Shown piece after piece: positions 24,801 through 32,896 of a DNA stretch of 51,327 bases. The stretch's first letter is position 1, and each line of letters starts with the position of its first letter. Source of the DNA: Deltaproteobacteria bacterium (GTDB lineage Bacteria; Desulfobacterota; Binatia; Binatales; Binataceae); contig JAFAHS010000063.1 of assembly GCA_019237115.1 (NCBI GenBank), forward strand, positions 1 to 51,327. Reading direction: 5' to 3'. Below the pieces are notes generated by a model, which had not been told where the DNA came from, made no database searches, and saw only the letters and a program-made list of their open reading frames with translations. A program made the position numbers and the translations under genes.

Positions 24801-25916
24801 CACTACACGGTTGATCTCACAAATATTGCGGGCAAAATTGGCGGGTTTAGTACCAGCTTGACTATACCCGCCGAGGTCGAAGTGCGTGGTCTGATAAATT
24901 CTGTCTCGCCAATCGAGATTAGTGGCTCCATTAATCCATTGGCCCCAAAGGCTTTTGTCGATATCAAGGCCAAGGCCGACGGATACCAGCTGATCAATCT
25001 CACCGCTTACTCTGCCAAATACACGGGTTATCCGATAACCATGGGCACGCTTAAAGTCGACGTTCACTACCTGGTGCGAAATAGGCAGCTTACGGCGACC
25101 AATCATCTGTTTATCAGCCGACTAAGCTTGGGTGACAAAGTACAAAGTGCGAGCGCGATCGACTTGCCGATCGCGCTGGCAGTGAAACTCCTCAAGAATC
25201 CGAGGGGCGAAATCGACATCACGGTGCCGCTGTCCGGATCGCTCGACGACCCCCAGTTCAGCCTTGGCGGGCTGGTCCTGCATGGGGTGAAGGATCTGAT
25301 CCTGAAGATAGTGGAGTCGCCGTTCGAACTATTGGCCTCGGTGGCAGGTGCGGAAAGCGGATCCGGTCAGAATCTCGGACACGTGCAATTTCCCGCCGGA
25401 CTGGCCACGCTCACCCCTACGGCCAAGAGCCAGCTCTTAACAGTGGCTAAGGCGATGCAAAGCCGGCCCGAGCTGCGCCTGACCTTGACCCCGCGCGTTG
25501 ACCCAAGCACCGACCGCCCAGGATTGCGCGCTGTGTTGGTGGATCGGCTGGTCAAGATGCAAAAAGTCGAGGAGATAAAAGCACAGGGTCAGACCGCCAA
25601 TGTAGCCAGTCTCGAACTTACGCCGGATGAATACAATCATTATCTCACACTGGTATACCAGCAGGCTCAATTCCCCAAGCCAGGCAATTTCCTGGGACAT
25701 GCAAACTCGCTGCCGCCCGACGAAATGAAAAAAGTATTGGCGGAAAAGATGAAAGTTACTGATGACGATCTCAAGACCCTCGCCATAGCCAGGGTGATCG
25801 CTATAGGCGACTACTTAGACCAACGGATCGACCCAGTCCGCCTGGCTGTAGTCCCGCCCAACATTGGCGTATCCGGCACCCACCAAGCCGGAGGCGTGGA
25901 TTTGACGGTCGATTGA
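21855..25916 (+). CDS. Large DUF748/AsmA-like envelope protein
   Basis: ATG 21855 follows GGAGG by 5 nt and is preferred over the GTG at 21825, giving 1353 aa. One N-terminal membrane helix (VTAVIIVAALAVFTLAGFFG) is followed by a long periplasmic part rich in repeating beta strands, typical of DUF748 and AsmA-like proteins. The family now includes inner-membrane proteins proposed to bridge lipids to the outer membrane. The C-terminal part carries LPIALAVKLLKNPRGEIDIT and VPLSGSLDDPQFSLGG, the canonical DUF748 end, then an OmpA/PAL-like tail (FPAGLATLTPTAKSQLLTVA). An internal 116-residue unit is duplicated (23715-24410). The gene is intact and is the longest in the window. It is probably ancestral chromosome rather than island. 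Confidence 0.85.
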   Translation: MRARAEAWVTRAFHLGRTSRLRVTAVIIVAALAVFTLAGFFGVPLLLEHMAQGTAAAILHRRVTVGMIRFNPYTLQLSADTLRVSERDSDEDFATVGQIRLKASWSSLYRLAPIIQELTIYAPAVNIVRYHSHKFNFADLLEIQLPHFRFSVSNIRLNDGQVHFEDRPFNEHHTVDQVQIGVPFIGNLPAETTISVQPSLRMVIDRSPFQLMGEALPFRSTPESILKVKIKALDLRRIAPYLEHLVPINLLGGSLSTKLQLHFMRPASGPVLKIGGTIDMKNVEVRDASNAPLVSFKTASMTLTDVDPMLRTVILGDIEVDGLATHLVRLRGGSTNLTPLAASSAAKKPASVKNPGAEDREGTSFHAFVHSFDLTNSELDLEDETTATPISLALKGVHIGVRNFAYDEQAPAFPFEAQAHLGDGSLGLTGNLDLAHSHVALEATLHKIDLRPVQGLAQRFWSGTLSAGQLSAKAQIQTDFAPDKFDVVVQPADLFLETLELHAPGDAQKPVKLKTLKVAVDRFDLNAHRAAVKEVDLDGLSLSVRRSPDGSVSLDGFLRAGEPQFSAPTVPATKSTGRSTKGSGASIEAQNQPLTTTPTVASKPAPVWQYQIASVAAQNIETEVEDDSTAKPIILNAAPLSVHLKDVSSDLSKPIGLNIDATLKPYGAIKIDGTVDIDQFAAKLHVATTRLDLSPARAYLSRRLNANLTAAALAVDGDLEAVRGRENFALSYRGNFETEVEVPSTSQPIILNAAPLDVHLEDLSNGLSKPIGLNIDATLRPYGAIKIAGNVSIEPLAAKLHVVTTRVDLSPAATYLSGHLKAKLARALLTVDGELETVRKLDNFSLSYRGDAILGNLLLIDKLTNEQFLRCGALIASGIDANFGAGVPRVAVGEVGLANFYARVVLNSNAKLNLGDLTTAPDGAASSISQANLGGGYAEVPTATQQTLTEPPVKPPIDADIRVGGVTLEGGAINYTDNFIQPHYTVDLTNIAGKIGGFSTSLTIPAEVEVRGLINSVSPIEISGSINPLAPKAFVDIKAKADGYQLINLTAYSAKYTGYPITMGTLKVDVHYLVRNRQLTATNHLFISRLSLGDKVQSASAIDLPIALAVKLLKNPRGEIDITVPLSGSLDDPQFSLGGLVLHGVKDLILKIVESPFELLASVAGAESGSGQNLGHVQFPAGLATLTPTAKSQLLTVAKAMQSRPELRLTLTPRVDPSTDRPGLRAVLVDRLVKMQKVEEIKAQGQTANVASLELTPDEYNHYLTLVYQQAQFPKPGNFLGHANSLPPDEMKKVLAEKMKVTDDDLKTLAIARVIAIGDYLDQRIDPVRLAVVPPNIGVSGTHQAGGVDLTVD
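23715..24410 (+). repeat. In-frame tandem duplication of a 348-bp unit
   Basis: The units begin ETEVEDDSTAKPIILNAAPL (23715) and ETEVEVPSTSQPIILNAAPL (24063), exactly 348 nt apart. Both contain SKPIGLNIDATL[KR]PYGAIK and end with ALSYRG or SLSYRG. Protein identity is high, with scattered substitutions. The DUF748 beta groove is lengthened by one module. Confidence 0.85.
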
Positions 25917-26072
25917 GACCTGATAAACAGGGGAAGGGCGGAGAAGTGACTACTCCGCGACGCTCGCGGATGATTATGATGCACTCGGTCAGCCTGGATG
26001 CTGCGGGCGCAGACCATTTGAGTGAGTAACAGTGGGGACAGTACCTGAGGCCGAACGGCCAGTCTTCTAGCG

Positions 26073-26636
26073 ATGTTTGAACTCGAACGAATAACGACGC
26101 CTGAACTACAACCCAATGGAGTGCTGGAGTATCTTCGTCTGCCATTTCGAAAATTCGAGGTATCGACGGCGATGAGCACTACTCGCGCCGTGCAGGTCCT
26201 CCAGGAAATTGTCGAGCCGCCTCGGAGATGGGGACGCCCATCCTCCGCCAAACGAGGATTCTTCGAGGGCAAGCTTGCAGGTACGCGCTTCAAATTTCAC
26301 CGTGTCATCCGCGGTCAGAACTCATTCGTTCCTGTAATTGCTGGGAGCTTCCGCTCCAGAGGCTTAGGCAGTGTCATGACCGTAAACATGCGGCTGATCT
26401 GGCCCGTGACGATATTTTGGATAGGCATAGTAAGCTTCCTTGCTTGGAACTCCATTGCTCTGGATTCGCGCTTGGCCGGACCCCTCAGCGTTCGGATGGC
26501 GGTGGCCGTGATGGCGTTGTTCATCTATCTGCTGGTCACTGTTTGCTTCGCCATCGAGGTGCGACTCGCCATGCGACGTCTCCTGGAGGTGATGCGCCCG
26601 AAGTCTCCAAGTACGGTCAGACCACTGATTAGCTAG
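26073..26636 (+). CDS. Small two-helix membrane protein, hypothetical
   Basis: The 187-aa protein has a soluble beta-rich first half with FEGKLAGTRFKFHRVIRGQN and SFVPVIAGSFRSRGLGSVMT. Two membrane helices follow (RLIWPVTIFWIGIVSFLAWN and AVAVMALFIYLLVTVCFAIE). A widespread group of bacterial hypothetical proteins combines such an N-F-x-P-x-I-x-G beta part with two helices near the end. Function is unknown. The start is the first ATG; no strong ribosome site is visible. Confidence 0.55.
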   Translation: MFELERITTPELQPNGVLEYLRLPFRKFEVSTAMSTTRAVQVLQEIVEPPRRWGRPSSAKRGFFEGKLAGTRFKFHRVIRGQNSFVPVIAGSFRSRGLGSVMTVNMRLIWPVTIFWIGIVSFLAWNSIALDSRLAGPLSVRMAVAVMALFIYLLVTVCFAIEVRLAMRRLLEVMRPKSPSTVRPLIS

Positions 26637-26969
26637 GGAACGCGCCAAATTGGCTATTAGGCCAGTTCACCGCCCGATCGTGTGCGATGCCAGGTAAGTC
26701 TCGATCGACGCCAGGCTTTGCTTGTGATGGCATTTTTGCAGAGACGGGGCTGACGGGAGCCGTCACCTCCCGGAGAGTCGCTACGCTGCTTCGCCATCCA
26801 TTGGTTTGCGAGGTGCTGTGTCAGGAACCCACTGATGGTGGGCCTGTACGGCTGCATCGTGCGATCGCGACCGCGCTCGAGGAGATTCTACACGCTGACA
26901 CTAGGATTTGGCCGAACTGGCACACCGCGCTATCGGATAAAATCATCCATCGTGATGGGTCTAGCCGGT
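26637..26969. other. Intergenic interval without supported gene
   Basis: The 101-codon + frame at 26687-26992 has mixed composition, no ribosome site and runs antisense into the DUF35 gene. I see no credible product. Confidence 0.35.
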
Positions 26970-27387
26970 TAGGCTCGCCGGAATTTCGGTAAGGTCACCT
27001 CCGGAGTGACATCATCGAACTCCACCTGCAGCGGCATCCCTAGTTCCAGCTCCTCGGGTTTAACTCCGATCAGCCATGTGTAACTATCCGGACGCCCTCC
27101 TCGAGCTCAACAATCGCCGGACTGTAAGGCACGCTGTCGGCAAACTGGGGCATCATCGGCTGGCTCGCCGTGGTCCACGAGAACAGCTTGCCCTTGCCCG
27201 AGGAGCGCTGCCATTCCCATTTGAACGATCCGCATGCGGCGCACATATCACGCGGAATATGGCGCCATGTGCCACAATCGCTGCAACGCTGGAAACGCAA
27301 TTCGTGCTGTTTGCAAAAGGTGTAGAACTCAGCGGCGCGGCCGCGCGCTCTAGGTAATGGTAATTTGTAGGGTCTTGAGTCAGCCAC
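26970..27387 (-). pseudogene. DUF35 OB-fold/zinc-ribbon protein, one frameshift
   Basis: The start is GTG 27387 (VADSRPYKLPLPR) after GAGGAG. A rubredoxin-like zinc ribbon (RCSDCGTWRHIPRDMCAACG) precedes an OB-fold (GKGKLFSWTTASQPMMPQFA, PYSPAIVELEEGVRIVTH). Near 27080 the frame breaks: LIGVKPEELELGMPLQVEFD and DVTPEVTLPKFRRA continue in another frame to 26970. DUF35 proteins bind thiolase-like partners, as in the Ltp2/ChsH2 retro-aldolase. It directly follows the decayed thiolase (stop 27390-27392), so the pair was an operon. Confidence 0.8.
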
Positions 27388-27389
27388 GA

Positions 27390-28147
27390 CTATCTCCTCA
27401 AGATCGCGAGTCCGCCGTCGCCGAAATCGCCCCAACCGGTGACTACGCCAAGTTCCGCATCTTTGACCTGGCGCGCACCGCATTGCCGCGCAATTGTCGC
27501 ACTGCTTCGACAACATGGTTGGCGCCCCAAGCGTGAGCTTCAGAAAGCAGGCCTCCATGGGTGTTGACCGGCAGCTCACCGCCGATCTCGATTCGTCCGT
27601 CGGTCACGAAATTCTTGATTTCGCCGCGCGTGCAGAAGCCCATCGCCTCGATCTGGAGCATCACCACGTAGGTGAAGCAGTCGTAAACCTCCAGGAAATC
27701 AATATCGTTCGGTGTTACACCGGCCATCTGAAAGGCTTTCGGCGCCGCAAATGTGAGTCCGATCACGAACGGATCAGGCCGGGCGGGAATATCGTCCGCA
27801 GGGTACGGATGGCCCTCGGCGACACCGGAGATAAAGACCGGCAGCTGCTTAAGGTCGCGGGCGCGATCTGCAGAACTCGCCACCACCGCACACGCGGCGT
27901 CGGTCTCAAGACAGCAATCATAGAGCCGGAACGGGTATGAAACCCAGCGCGCATCGAGATAATCGCTCATTGACAGCGGTCGGCCACGCATCATCGCGCG
28001 CTCGTTGAGCTGTGCGTGCTTGCGCTCTGCAACCGCAATCGCTCCCATCGACTCGAAGGGGGTACCGTAGAGCTTCATGTGCCGCGTCGCGAGCCAGGCA
28101 TAGAATTGCGCGGGCACCGTCGCGCCGTAAGGCAGGTAGTAGGCGCC
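27390..28147 (-). pseudogene. C-terminal part of an SCP-x/Ltp2-type thiolase-like protein
   Basis: From about 28147 the frame reads [60 protein letters not shown], then [20 protein letters not shown] and [20 protein letters not shown]. These are hallmarks of acetyl-CoA acetyltransferase/lipid-transfer-type thiolases that pair with DUF35. The N-terminal third, including the region of the nucleophilic Cys, is missing. Near 27465 the frame shifts; [20 protein letters not shown] continues in another frame to 27390. The open frame is fused at its front to amidohydrolase sequence. Confidence 0.75.
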
Positions 28148-28695
28148 AATGACTCTCTCGAGCTCGTCCACTGCCAGTTTGGCATCAACCAATGACAACA
28201 GCGGGACACCGATGATCCGATCCTTATATGAGAATCCCCAATCATCTTCGAGCCAACGATTGAATGCCCGCAGATTGGCAAATGTTGCCTCGGGATCGTG
28301 GCGCAGCTGATGCTCTACGCCGACGCCAAGGGTGGGGAGCATCAAGCATGCCTGTATCCCGTGCTCATCCATCCACTTGAGTCGTGCGTCGCGATTCAGG
28401 TATTCGGGGACATCCGTCCCGCAGATGGCGTTTTGAGTCAGGTGATTACCGCCGTCTCCGCCGGATCTGAGAATTCCATCATAGACCCCGCCGCTCCGGT
28501 TATTTCGCCGGGTGACGCGGTGTAGAATTTGGAACGCTCCGAGCCGATATAAACTCGCGCATACTTTCCCTCACCGTGCACTACCCGGACCGCGCGATCT
28601 GCGCATGCTTTTTCCATGTGCCGGGTGAAGCAATCGTCTGGCTCGTAGTAATGAGAGTCAGCATCGAAGATCTTATAATCCGGGTTGACTTCCAT
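28148..28695 (-). pseudogene. N-terminal part of a metal-dependent amidohydrolase, fused to thiolase
   Basis: From ATG 28695 (GGGGGAG upstream) the frame reads YKIFDADSHYYEPDDCFTRH, an amidohydrolase-2/ACMSD-type start, and stops at 28438. The continuation ([60 protein letters not shown]) is in another frame, so one shift lies near 28470-28490. The TIM barrel is cut after ELERVIG and joins the thiolase in frame. A deletion of roughly 1.3 kb that removed the rest of the barrel and the thiolase N-terminus would give this chimera. Confidence 0.75.
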
Positions 28696-28770
28696 CTTTC
28701 TCCCCCTTGTTCTCAAAATTTCGTTCGAACTGCTGAGTCTCTCAATCCAGGCCGGGCCAGCATCCTCAGC

Positions 28771-29181
28771 TCATCGTTTTTCATTCCTCTTTTCGACCGC
28801 CGCGCGAACTCCCGCGACCACTTGAGCCAGTGCGGTTCCAGTCGGAAAGACGGCGCTGGCGCCCGCCTCGAGCATCGCGGGGATTTCCTGTGCCGCTATC
28901 GTCCCGCCCACCACGATCGCGATCTCGTTGGCGCGTTCGCCTAGGGCCTCCTTGAGACGGCGGGTCAGCGGCAGATGCGCCCCCGACAGGATGCTAAGGC
29001 CGATCGCATCAACATCCTCTTGCAGTGCCACTTCGGCGATATCCTCCACGGTCCGACGCAGCCCGGTGTAGATCACTTCCATACCGGCATCACGTAGCGC
29101 GTAGGCGACGACCTTTGCACCGCGGTCGTGCCCGTCCAGTCCTGGCTTCGCGATCAGCACCCGAGTCCGACGCCCATCCAT
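28771..29181 (-). CDS. B12-binding subunit of an acyl-CoA mutase
   Basis: This 136-aa protein is the stand-alone cobalamin-binding domain of methylmalonyl-CoA mutase-type enzymes. It has RVLIAKPGLDGHDRGAKVVA with the DxHxxG lower-ligand motif (Asp16, His18, Gly21), then LSILSGAHLPLTRRLKEAL and IVVGGTIAAQEIPAMLEAGA. It supplies adenosylcobalamin, base-off and His-on, to the large subunit encoded 18 nt upstream. Length is normal for a separate small subunit. Confidence 0.9.
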   Translation of the reverse strand: MDGRRTRVLIAKPGLDGHDRGAKVVAYALRDAGMEVIYTGLRRTVEDIAEVALQEDVDAIGLSILSGAHLPLTRRLKEALGERANEIAIVVGGTIAAQEIPAMLEAGASAVFPTGTALAQVVAGVRAAVEKRNEKR

Positions 29182-29199
29182 CGAAACATCTCCCGCGGG

Positions 29200-30885
29200 T
29201 CAGAGCGCGACTGGCTCCTGGTAAGTTCCAAACTGTTCGCGGAGCACGCCGCAGATCTCGCCGATACTCGCATAGGCTTTAACGGCGTCGCTGATAGAGG
29301 GCATCATGTTTACATTGCCACGCGCGGCTTCGGCGACATGGGCGAGCGCTTTCTTCACGTTCGCGTCATCACGGCGACTGCGCACTTCTGCAAGCTTATG
29401 CCGCTGACGCTCTCCGATGCGCGGATCTGCCCGATACAGCTCCAACTGTTCGCGCTCGGGTTCGGGGCGCGCGAACTTGTTTACCCCGACAATGATTTGC
29501 TCACCGCTCTCGATACGCAGTTGATGTCGATACGCTTCCTGCGCGATCTCGCGCTGGATCATCCCCTTTTCGATTGCCGCCACCATCCCGCCCATCATTT
29601 CGATATGATCGATTATGGTGCGGACCTCCGCTTCCACCTTGTCAGTGAGCGCCTCGATAAAATAGGAGCCCCCGAGCGGATCGACCACGCTTGGCACGTT
29701 GGTCTCATAGGCCAGTACTTGCTGGGTGCGCAGCGCCAGTTCGGCGCTCTGCTCGGTGGGGATCGCGAACGGTTCGTCCCATGCCGCGGTGAACACCGAC
29801 TGGACGCCGCCCAGCACCGAGGCGAGCAGCTGGTAGGCGACGCGGACCACATTGTTGAAGGGTTGCTGGGCGGTGAGGGTGCTGCCGCCGCATACAACGC
29901 CGAAGCGGAACATCTGCGAATTGCGGTCACTCGCACCGAAGCGCTCCTTCATTATTCGGGCCCAAAGGCGGCGGCCGGCGCGATACTTTGCGACTTCCTC
30001 GAACAAGTCGTTGTGCGTGTAGAAGTAAAAGCTCAGCAAGCGGCCGAACTGATCGATGGCCAGTCCGCGATCGACGCAAGCCTGCACGTAGGTGATGGCG
30101 TCGGCCAGCGTGAAGGCGAGTTCCTGAACCGCCGTCGCTCCGGCATCGCGGAAATGCGCGCCCGCGATACTGATCGCGTTGAAGCGCGGCGCGTGGGTAA
30201 CGCAATGCTCGATAGTATCCACTATCAATCGCAAAGCCGGCACCGGCGGAAAAATCCAGGTCCCGCGCGATACGTATTCCTTGAGAATGTCGTTCTGGAT
30301 CGTTCCCGCGATTTTCTCCGATGCCACGCCCTGTCTCTCGGCGACTGCCAGGTACATGGCAAGCAGGATCGAAGCGGTGGAATTAATCGTGAAGGATGCG
30401 CTGACTCGAGCCAGCGGAATGCCGGCGAAAAGCTCCTCCATGTCGCCTAGCGTGTCGATGGCGACCCCGACCCGCCCCACGTCATCGATTGCCATTGGGT
30501 CATCGGAGTCCATGCCGAGCTGGGTCGGCAAATCGAGCGCTACCGAAATTCCGGTCTGACCCTGCTCGAGCAGCCATCGGTAGCGCTGGTTGGTTTCGGA
30601 TGCGGTGCCGAAACCGCTGTACTGACGCATCGTCCAGAGCTTTCCGCGATACATGGTGGGCTGGACTCCGCGCGTGAACGGGTACTCGCCTGGCATCCCA
30701 AGCTCGCCGTGCAGATTGTTTTCAGAGTAGAGCGGGTCCAGCTCGATTCCCGACGAGGTCTTCGCCGACGCCACAGCCAACTTCTCAACGCGTTTGCGCG
30801 ATCGCTGTTCTGAATCGTGAATATCACCGCGGTTGCTGGTTATCTGGGACGGTTGCAAAATGCCGGTTTCCGGAACATTCGCCAT
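29200..30885 (-). CDS. Acyl-CoA mutase large subunit (methylmalonyl-CoA mutase type)
   Basis: The 561-aa protein is the substrate-binding TIM barrel of the B12-dependent acyl-CoA mutases (PTMYRGKLWTMRQYSGFGTA, SFTINSTASILLAMYLAVAE, FNAISIAGAHFRDAGATAVQ). Numbering happens to match the Propionibacterium enzyme. Thr77, Tyr89 (RQY, not the F/I of isobutyryl- or hydroxyisobutyryl-CoA mutases), Arg207 (SRGTWIFPP) and His244 are kept, which favours a dicarboxylic acyl-CoA such as methylmalonyl- or ethylmalonyl-CoA. Position 75 is Gln rather than Tyr and position 243 is Ala rather than Tyr, so the pocket differs. AGGAG lies about 13 nt before the ATG. Operon: decarboxylase-like crotonase, this gene, B12 subunit. 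Confidence 0.9.
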   Translation of the reverse strand: MANVPETGILQPSQITSNRGDIHDSEQRSRKRVEKLAVASAKTSSGIELDPLYSENNLHGELGMPGEYPFTRGVQPTMYRGKLWTMRQYSGFGTASETNQRYRWLLEQGQTGISVALDLPTQLGMDSDDPMAIDDVGRVGVAIDTLGDMEELFAGIPLARVSASFTINSTASILLAMYLAVAERQGVASEKIAGTIQNDILKEYVSRGTWIFPPVPALRLIVDTIEHCVTHAPRFNAISIAGAHFRDAGATAVQELAFTLADAITYVQACVDRGLAIDQFGRLLSFYFYTHNDLFEEVAKYRAGRRLWARIMKERFGASDRNSQMFRFGVVCGGSTLTAQQPFNNVVRVAYQLLASVLGGVQSVFTAAWDEPFAIPTEQSAELALRTQQVLAYETNVPSVVDPLGGSYFIEALTDKVEAEVRTIIDHIEMMGGMVAAIEKGMIQREIAQEAYRHQLRIESGEQIIVGVNKFARPEPEREQLELYRADPRIGERQRHKLAEVRSRRDDANVKKALAHVAEAARGNVNMMPSISDAVKAYASIGEICGVLREQFGTYQEPVAL

Positions 30886-30942
30886 TGCGTGTACAACTCC
30901 TGCGACTCTCAGATGGCCGAATTTTGCAGTCTTGCGTTGCCC

Positions 30943-31746
30943 TCAGCGGCGCCGCTTCCAGGTTTCCATAGCCTTCAAATGGTCTTCGGATACCCAGGTT
31001 TGCGCAAAACTGTTTGCCTCGAATTCGATCGCCCCTTCACCGACCAGCCCGCGTCCGTGATGCACCTGATGCTTGATCGCGCACACCGCCCCCCGCGGAT
31101 TTGCGGCAATCTGCTGCGCCAGAGCAATCGCGGAATCGCGCGCGGACCCGGGTTCGACCACGGCATCAACCAGCCCGAGACGCATCGCCTCGGCCGCATC
31201 GATGACCTGACCGCTGAGCATCAGTCGGAGAGCGATCGAGCGCCCGACCAATTCGACAAGGCGCGAGCGCCCGCCCCATGCCGGCGTTATTCCCATCGTG
31301 ACCTGCTTGAAGGCGAAACGAGCGTGGCTGCTGGCAATACGAATATCGCAGGCAAGTGCTACCTCGCAGCCACCGCCGAAGCTGTCGCCATTTATCGCAC
31401 CGATCACAGGCACCGGTAGATCGCTGAGGCGTGACATCAGCGTCTGCATCTGACGCGACATCGAGGCGGCGGCCTGATGCGTGGTCAGTTGTTCAAGCTC
31501 CTTGAGATCGCCACCCGAAATGAAGGTCTTGTCGCCAGCACCGGTGAGAACCAGCACCGAGAGGGTGGGCGACGTTTCCAGATGAGCCAGCACGCGCTCC
31601 AACTCCGGCATGGTCGTGAGACCAATCGCGTTGTGAACCATCGGACGGTTAATCGTTAAAAGTCCGACGCCATCAGCCTCGACGTATTCGAGATATTCCA
31701 AACCAGCGACTGGTGCGGATTTCTGGAGCGCGTGCTGGGCGGACAT
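30943..31746 (-). CDS. Crotonase-family protein, ECHDC1-like acyl-CoA decarboxylase candidate
   Basis: The start is ATG 31746 (MSAQHALQ) with AGGAGA upstream, giving 267 aa. The CoA-binding and oxyanion motifs (FISGGDLKEL, INGDSFGGGCEVALACD) are present. Where enoyl-CoA hydratases have their second catalytic Glu, this protein has FAFKQVTMGITPAWGGRSRL. The FxxxQ/E-MGIxPxWGG-xxRLVE pattern and LVELVGRSIALRLMLSG resemble ethylmalonyl/methylmalonyl-CoA decarboxylase (ECHDC1 type) rather than a hydratase. Such enzymes remove misformed dicarboxylic acyl-CoAs, which would suit its place just upstream of the mutase. The alternative is an isomerase or an ordinary beta-oxidation crotonase. Confidence 0.75.
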   Translation of the reverse strand: MSAQHALQKSAPVAGLEYLEYVEADGVGLLTINRPMVHNAIGLTTMPELERVLAHLETSPTLSVLVLTGAGDKTFISGGDLKELEQLTTHQAAASMSRQMQTLMSRLSDLPVPVIGAINGDSFGGGCEVALACDIRIASSHARFAFKQVTMGITPAWGGRSRLVELVGRSIALRLMLSGQVIDAAEAMRLGLVDAVVEPGSARDSAIALAQQIAANPRGAVCAIKHQVHHGRGLVGEGAIEFEANSFAQTWVSEDHLKAMETWKRRR

Positions 31747-31865
31747 CTTCAGATCTCCTGCAGTGTGCAGAAAGTGTGACCCCACCTATCCGAGAAAAGC
31801 CATTGGTGTTCGATCCCGAAAACTGGATACGAGTATCTGCCCTGGACGCTTGAGAGTTTACGTCG

Positions 31866-31884
31866 TTGAAACCATCTTTTTCAA
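31866..31884. promoter_or_regulatory. Inverted repeat in the divergent promoter region
   Basis: TTGAAA-7 nt-TTTCAA is a perfect inverted repeat located 19 nt before the IclR start, in the 156-nt gap between it and the divergent crotonase/mutase operon. IclR-family dimers bind similar short AT-rich palindromes (consensus near TGGAAA-n-TTTCCA). It is a candidate operator by position. Confidence 0.4.
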
Positions 31885-31902
31885 GAGCTAGAATGGTATT
31901 TC

Positions 31903-32658
31903 ATGGATGTGAAAAGTGCCGGACGCACTATGGAACTTTTCGAAGCCTTCGCCAAGGCGCAAACTCCGCTCTCTTTGTCTGAGATAGCACGCGCCCTGGG
32001 CGCGCCGGCGTCCAGCTGCTTCAACTTGATCCGCGCGCTGGAAGGGCGCGGATATCTGTACCTGGTCGAACCGAAGCGCTTGTATCCGACGCAACGGTTG
32101 TTTGAAGTTGCTCGGACCATCGCGGCACGAGAACCATGGAGGGATCTTTTGGAGCCGGTACTGACCGATCTGCGAGATGAGACGCGCGAAACCGTGATTC
32201 TGGGGAAACGTCACGGCAACCGGGTGATCTATCTTGAGGTTTTTGAAGGTCCGCAGACGATCCGCTACAGCGCGCGGGCCGGTGATCTAAAGCCGCTGCA
32301 CTCGAGCTCCATCGGAAAAGCATTGCTGGGAATGCTGGAGCGAGCCGCCTTGACCGAGTTGCTCAAGCACTTGCAACTGAAGCCGGTTACCGGGACGACC
32401 ATAGTCAATCGTCAGCAGCTCTTAACTGACCTTGCGCGGAGCCGGCGGCGCGGGTTTTTTATGACCGCAGGAGAAAACGTACCTGACGTGTTGGCGCTGT
32501 CGGTGGGCTTGCGCCTCAACGCCGACGTTTACGGAATCGCCATAGCGGGACCGATGTCCAGGATGCGAGAGAAGCTCAGCGAGCACATCTCAGCTCTGAG
32601 GACGGCCAGCGCCGCGATCGCGGAATTGAGTCGACAACGGGCGGTCGCGATCAGATAG
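31903..32658 (+). CDS. IclR-family transcriptional regulator
   Basis: The 251-aa protein has an N-terminal winged helix-turn-helix (AKAQTPLSLSEIARALGAPA, FNLIRALEGRGYLYL) and the C-terminal IclR effector domain (RETVILGKRHGNRVIYLEVF, HSSSIGKALLG, MTAGENVPDVLALSVGL). The family senses aromatic, dicarboxylate or acyl-type ligands and often controls the adjacent divergent operon. Here that is the crotonase/mutase operon; the thiolase-like/DUF35/amidohydrolase operon follows on the same strand after 238 nt. The start has little ribosome-site support; the ATG at 31903 fits the domain boundary. Confidence 0.85.
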   Translation: MDVKSAGRTMELFEAFAKAQTPLSLSEIARALGAPASSCFNLIRALEGRGYLYLVEPKRLYPTQRLFEVARTIAAREPWRDLLEPVLTDLRDETRETVILGKRHGNRVIYLEVFEGPQTIRYSARAGDLKPLHSSSIGKALLGMLERAALTELLKHLQLKPVTGTTIVNRQQLLTDLARSRRRGFFMTAGENVPDVLALSVGLRLNADVYGIAIAGPMSRMREKLSEHISALRTASAAIAELSRQRAVAIR

Positions 32659-32896
32659 GGAACGCGTCGCCCGGCGCTCAGACGAAGTTGGCCAACGGAT
32701 AGAGAGTGAAATGTCTGCGACTCAAGGCAAGATCATCCCGAGGCCGTGCGCCCTCTGCGGACGGGAACGACATGTCCGTTATCCAGTCCTGCGCACTGAT
32801 AGGCCCTTGCGGCACGCTCATCGTCGCTCTTGAACGCGATGCCTCGGGGGTAACACTGCGCGAGCGGGCGCTGTCTTGTTTGGGGTGCAGGTTAAC

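Noticed and set aside
29128..30450. 440-aa + strand ORF
   Set aside because: It is antisense to the mutase large subunit, whose family motifs are unambiguous.
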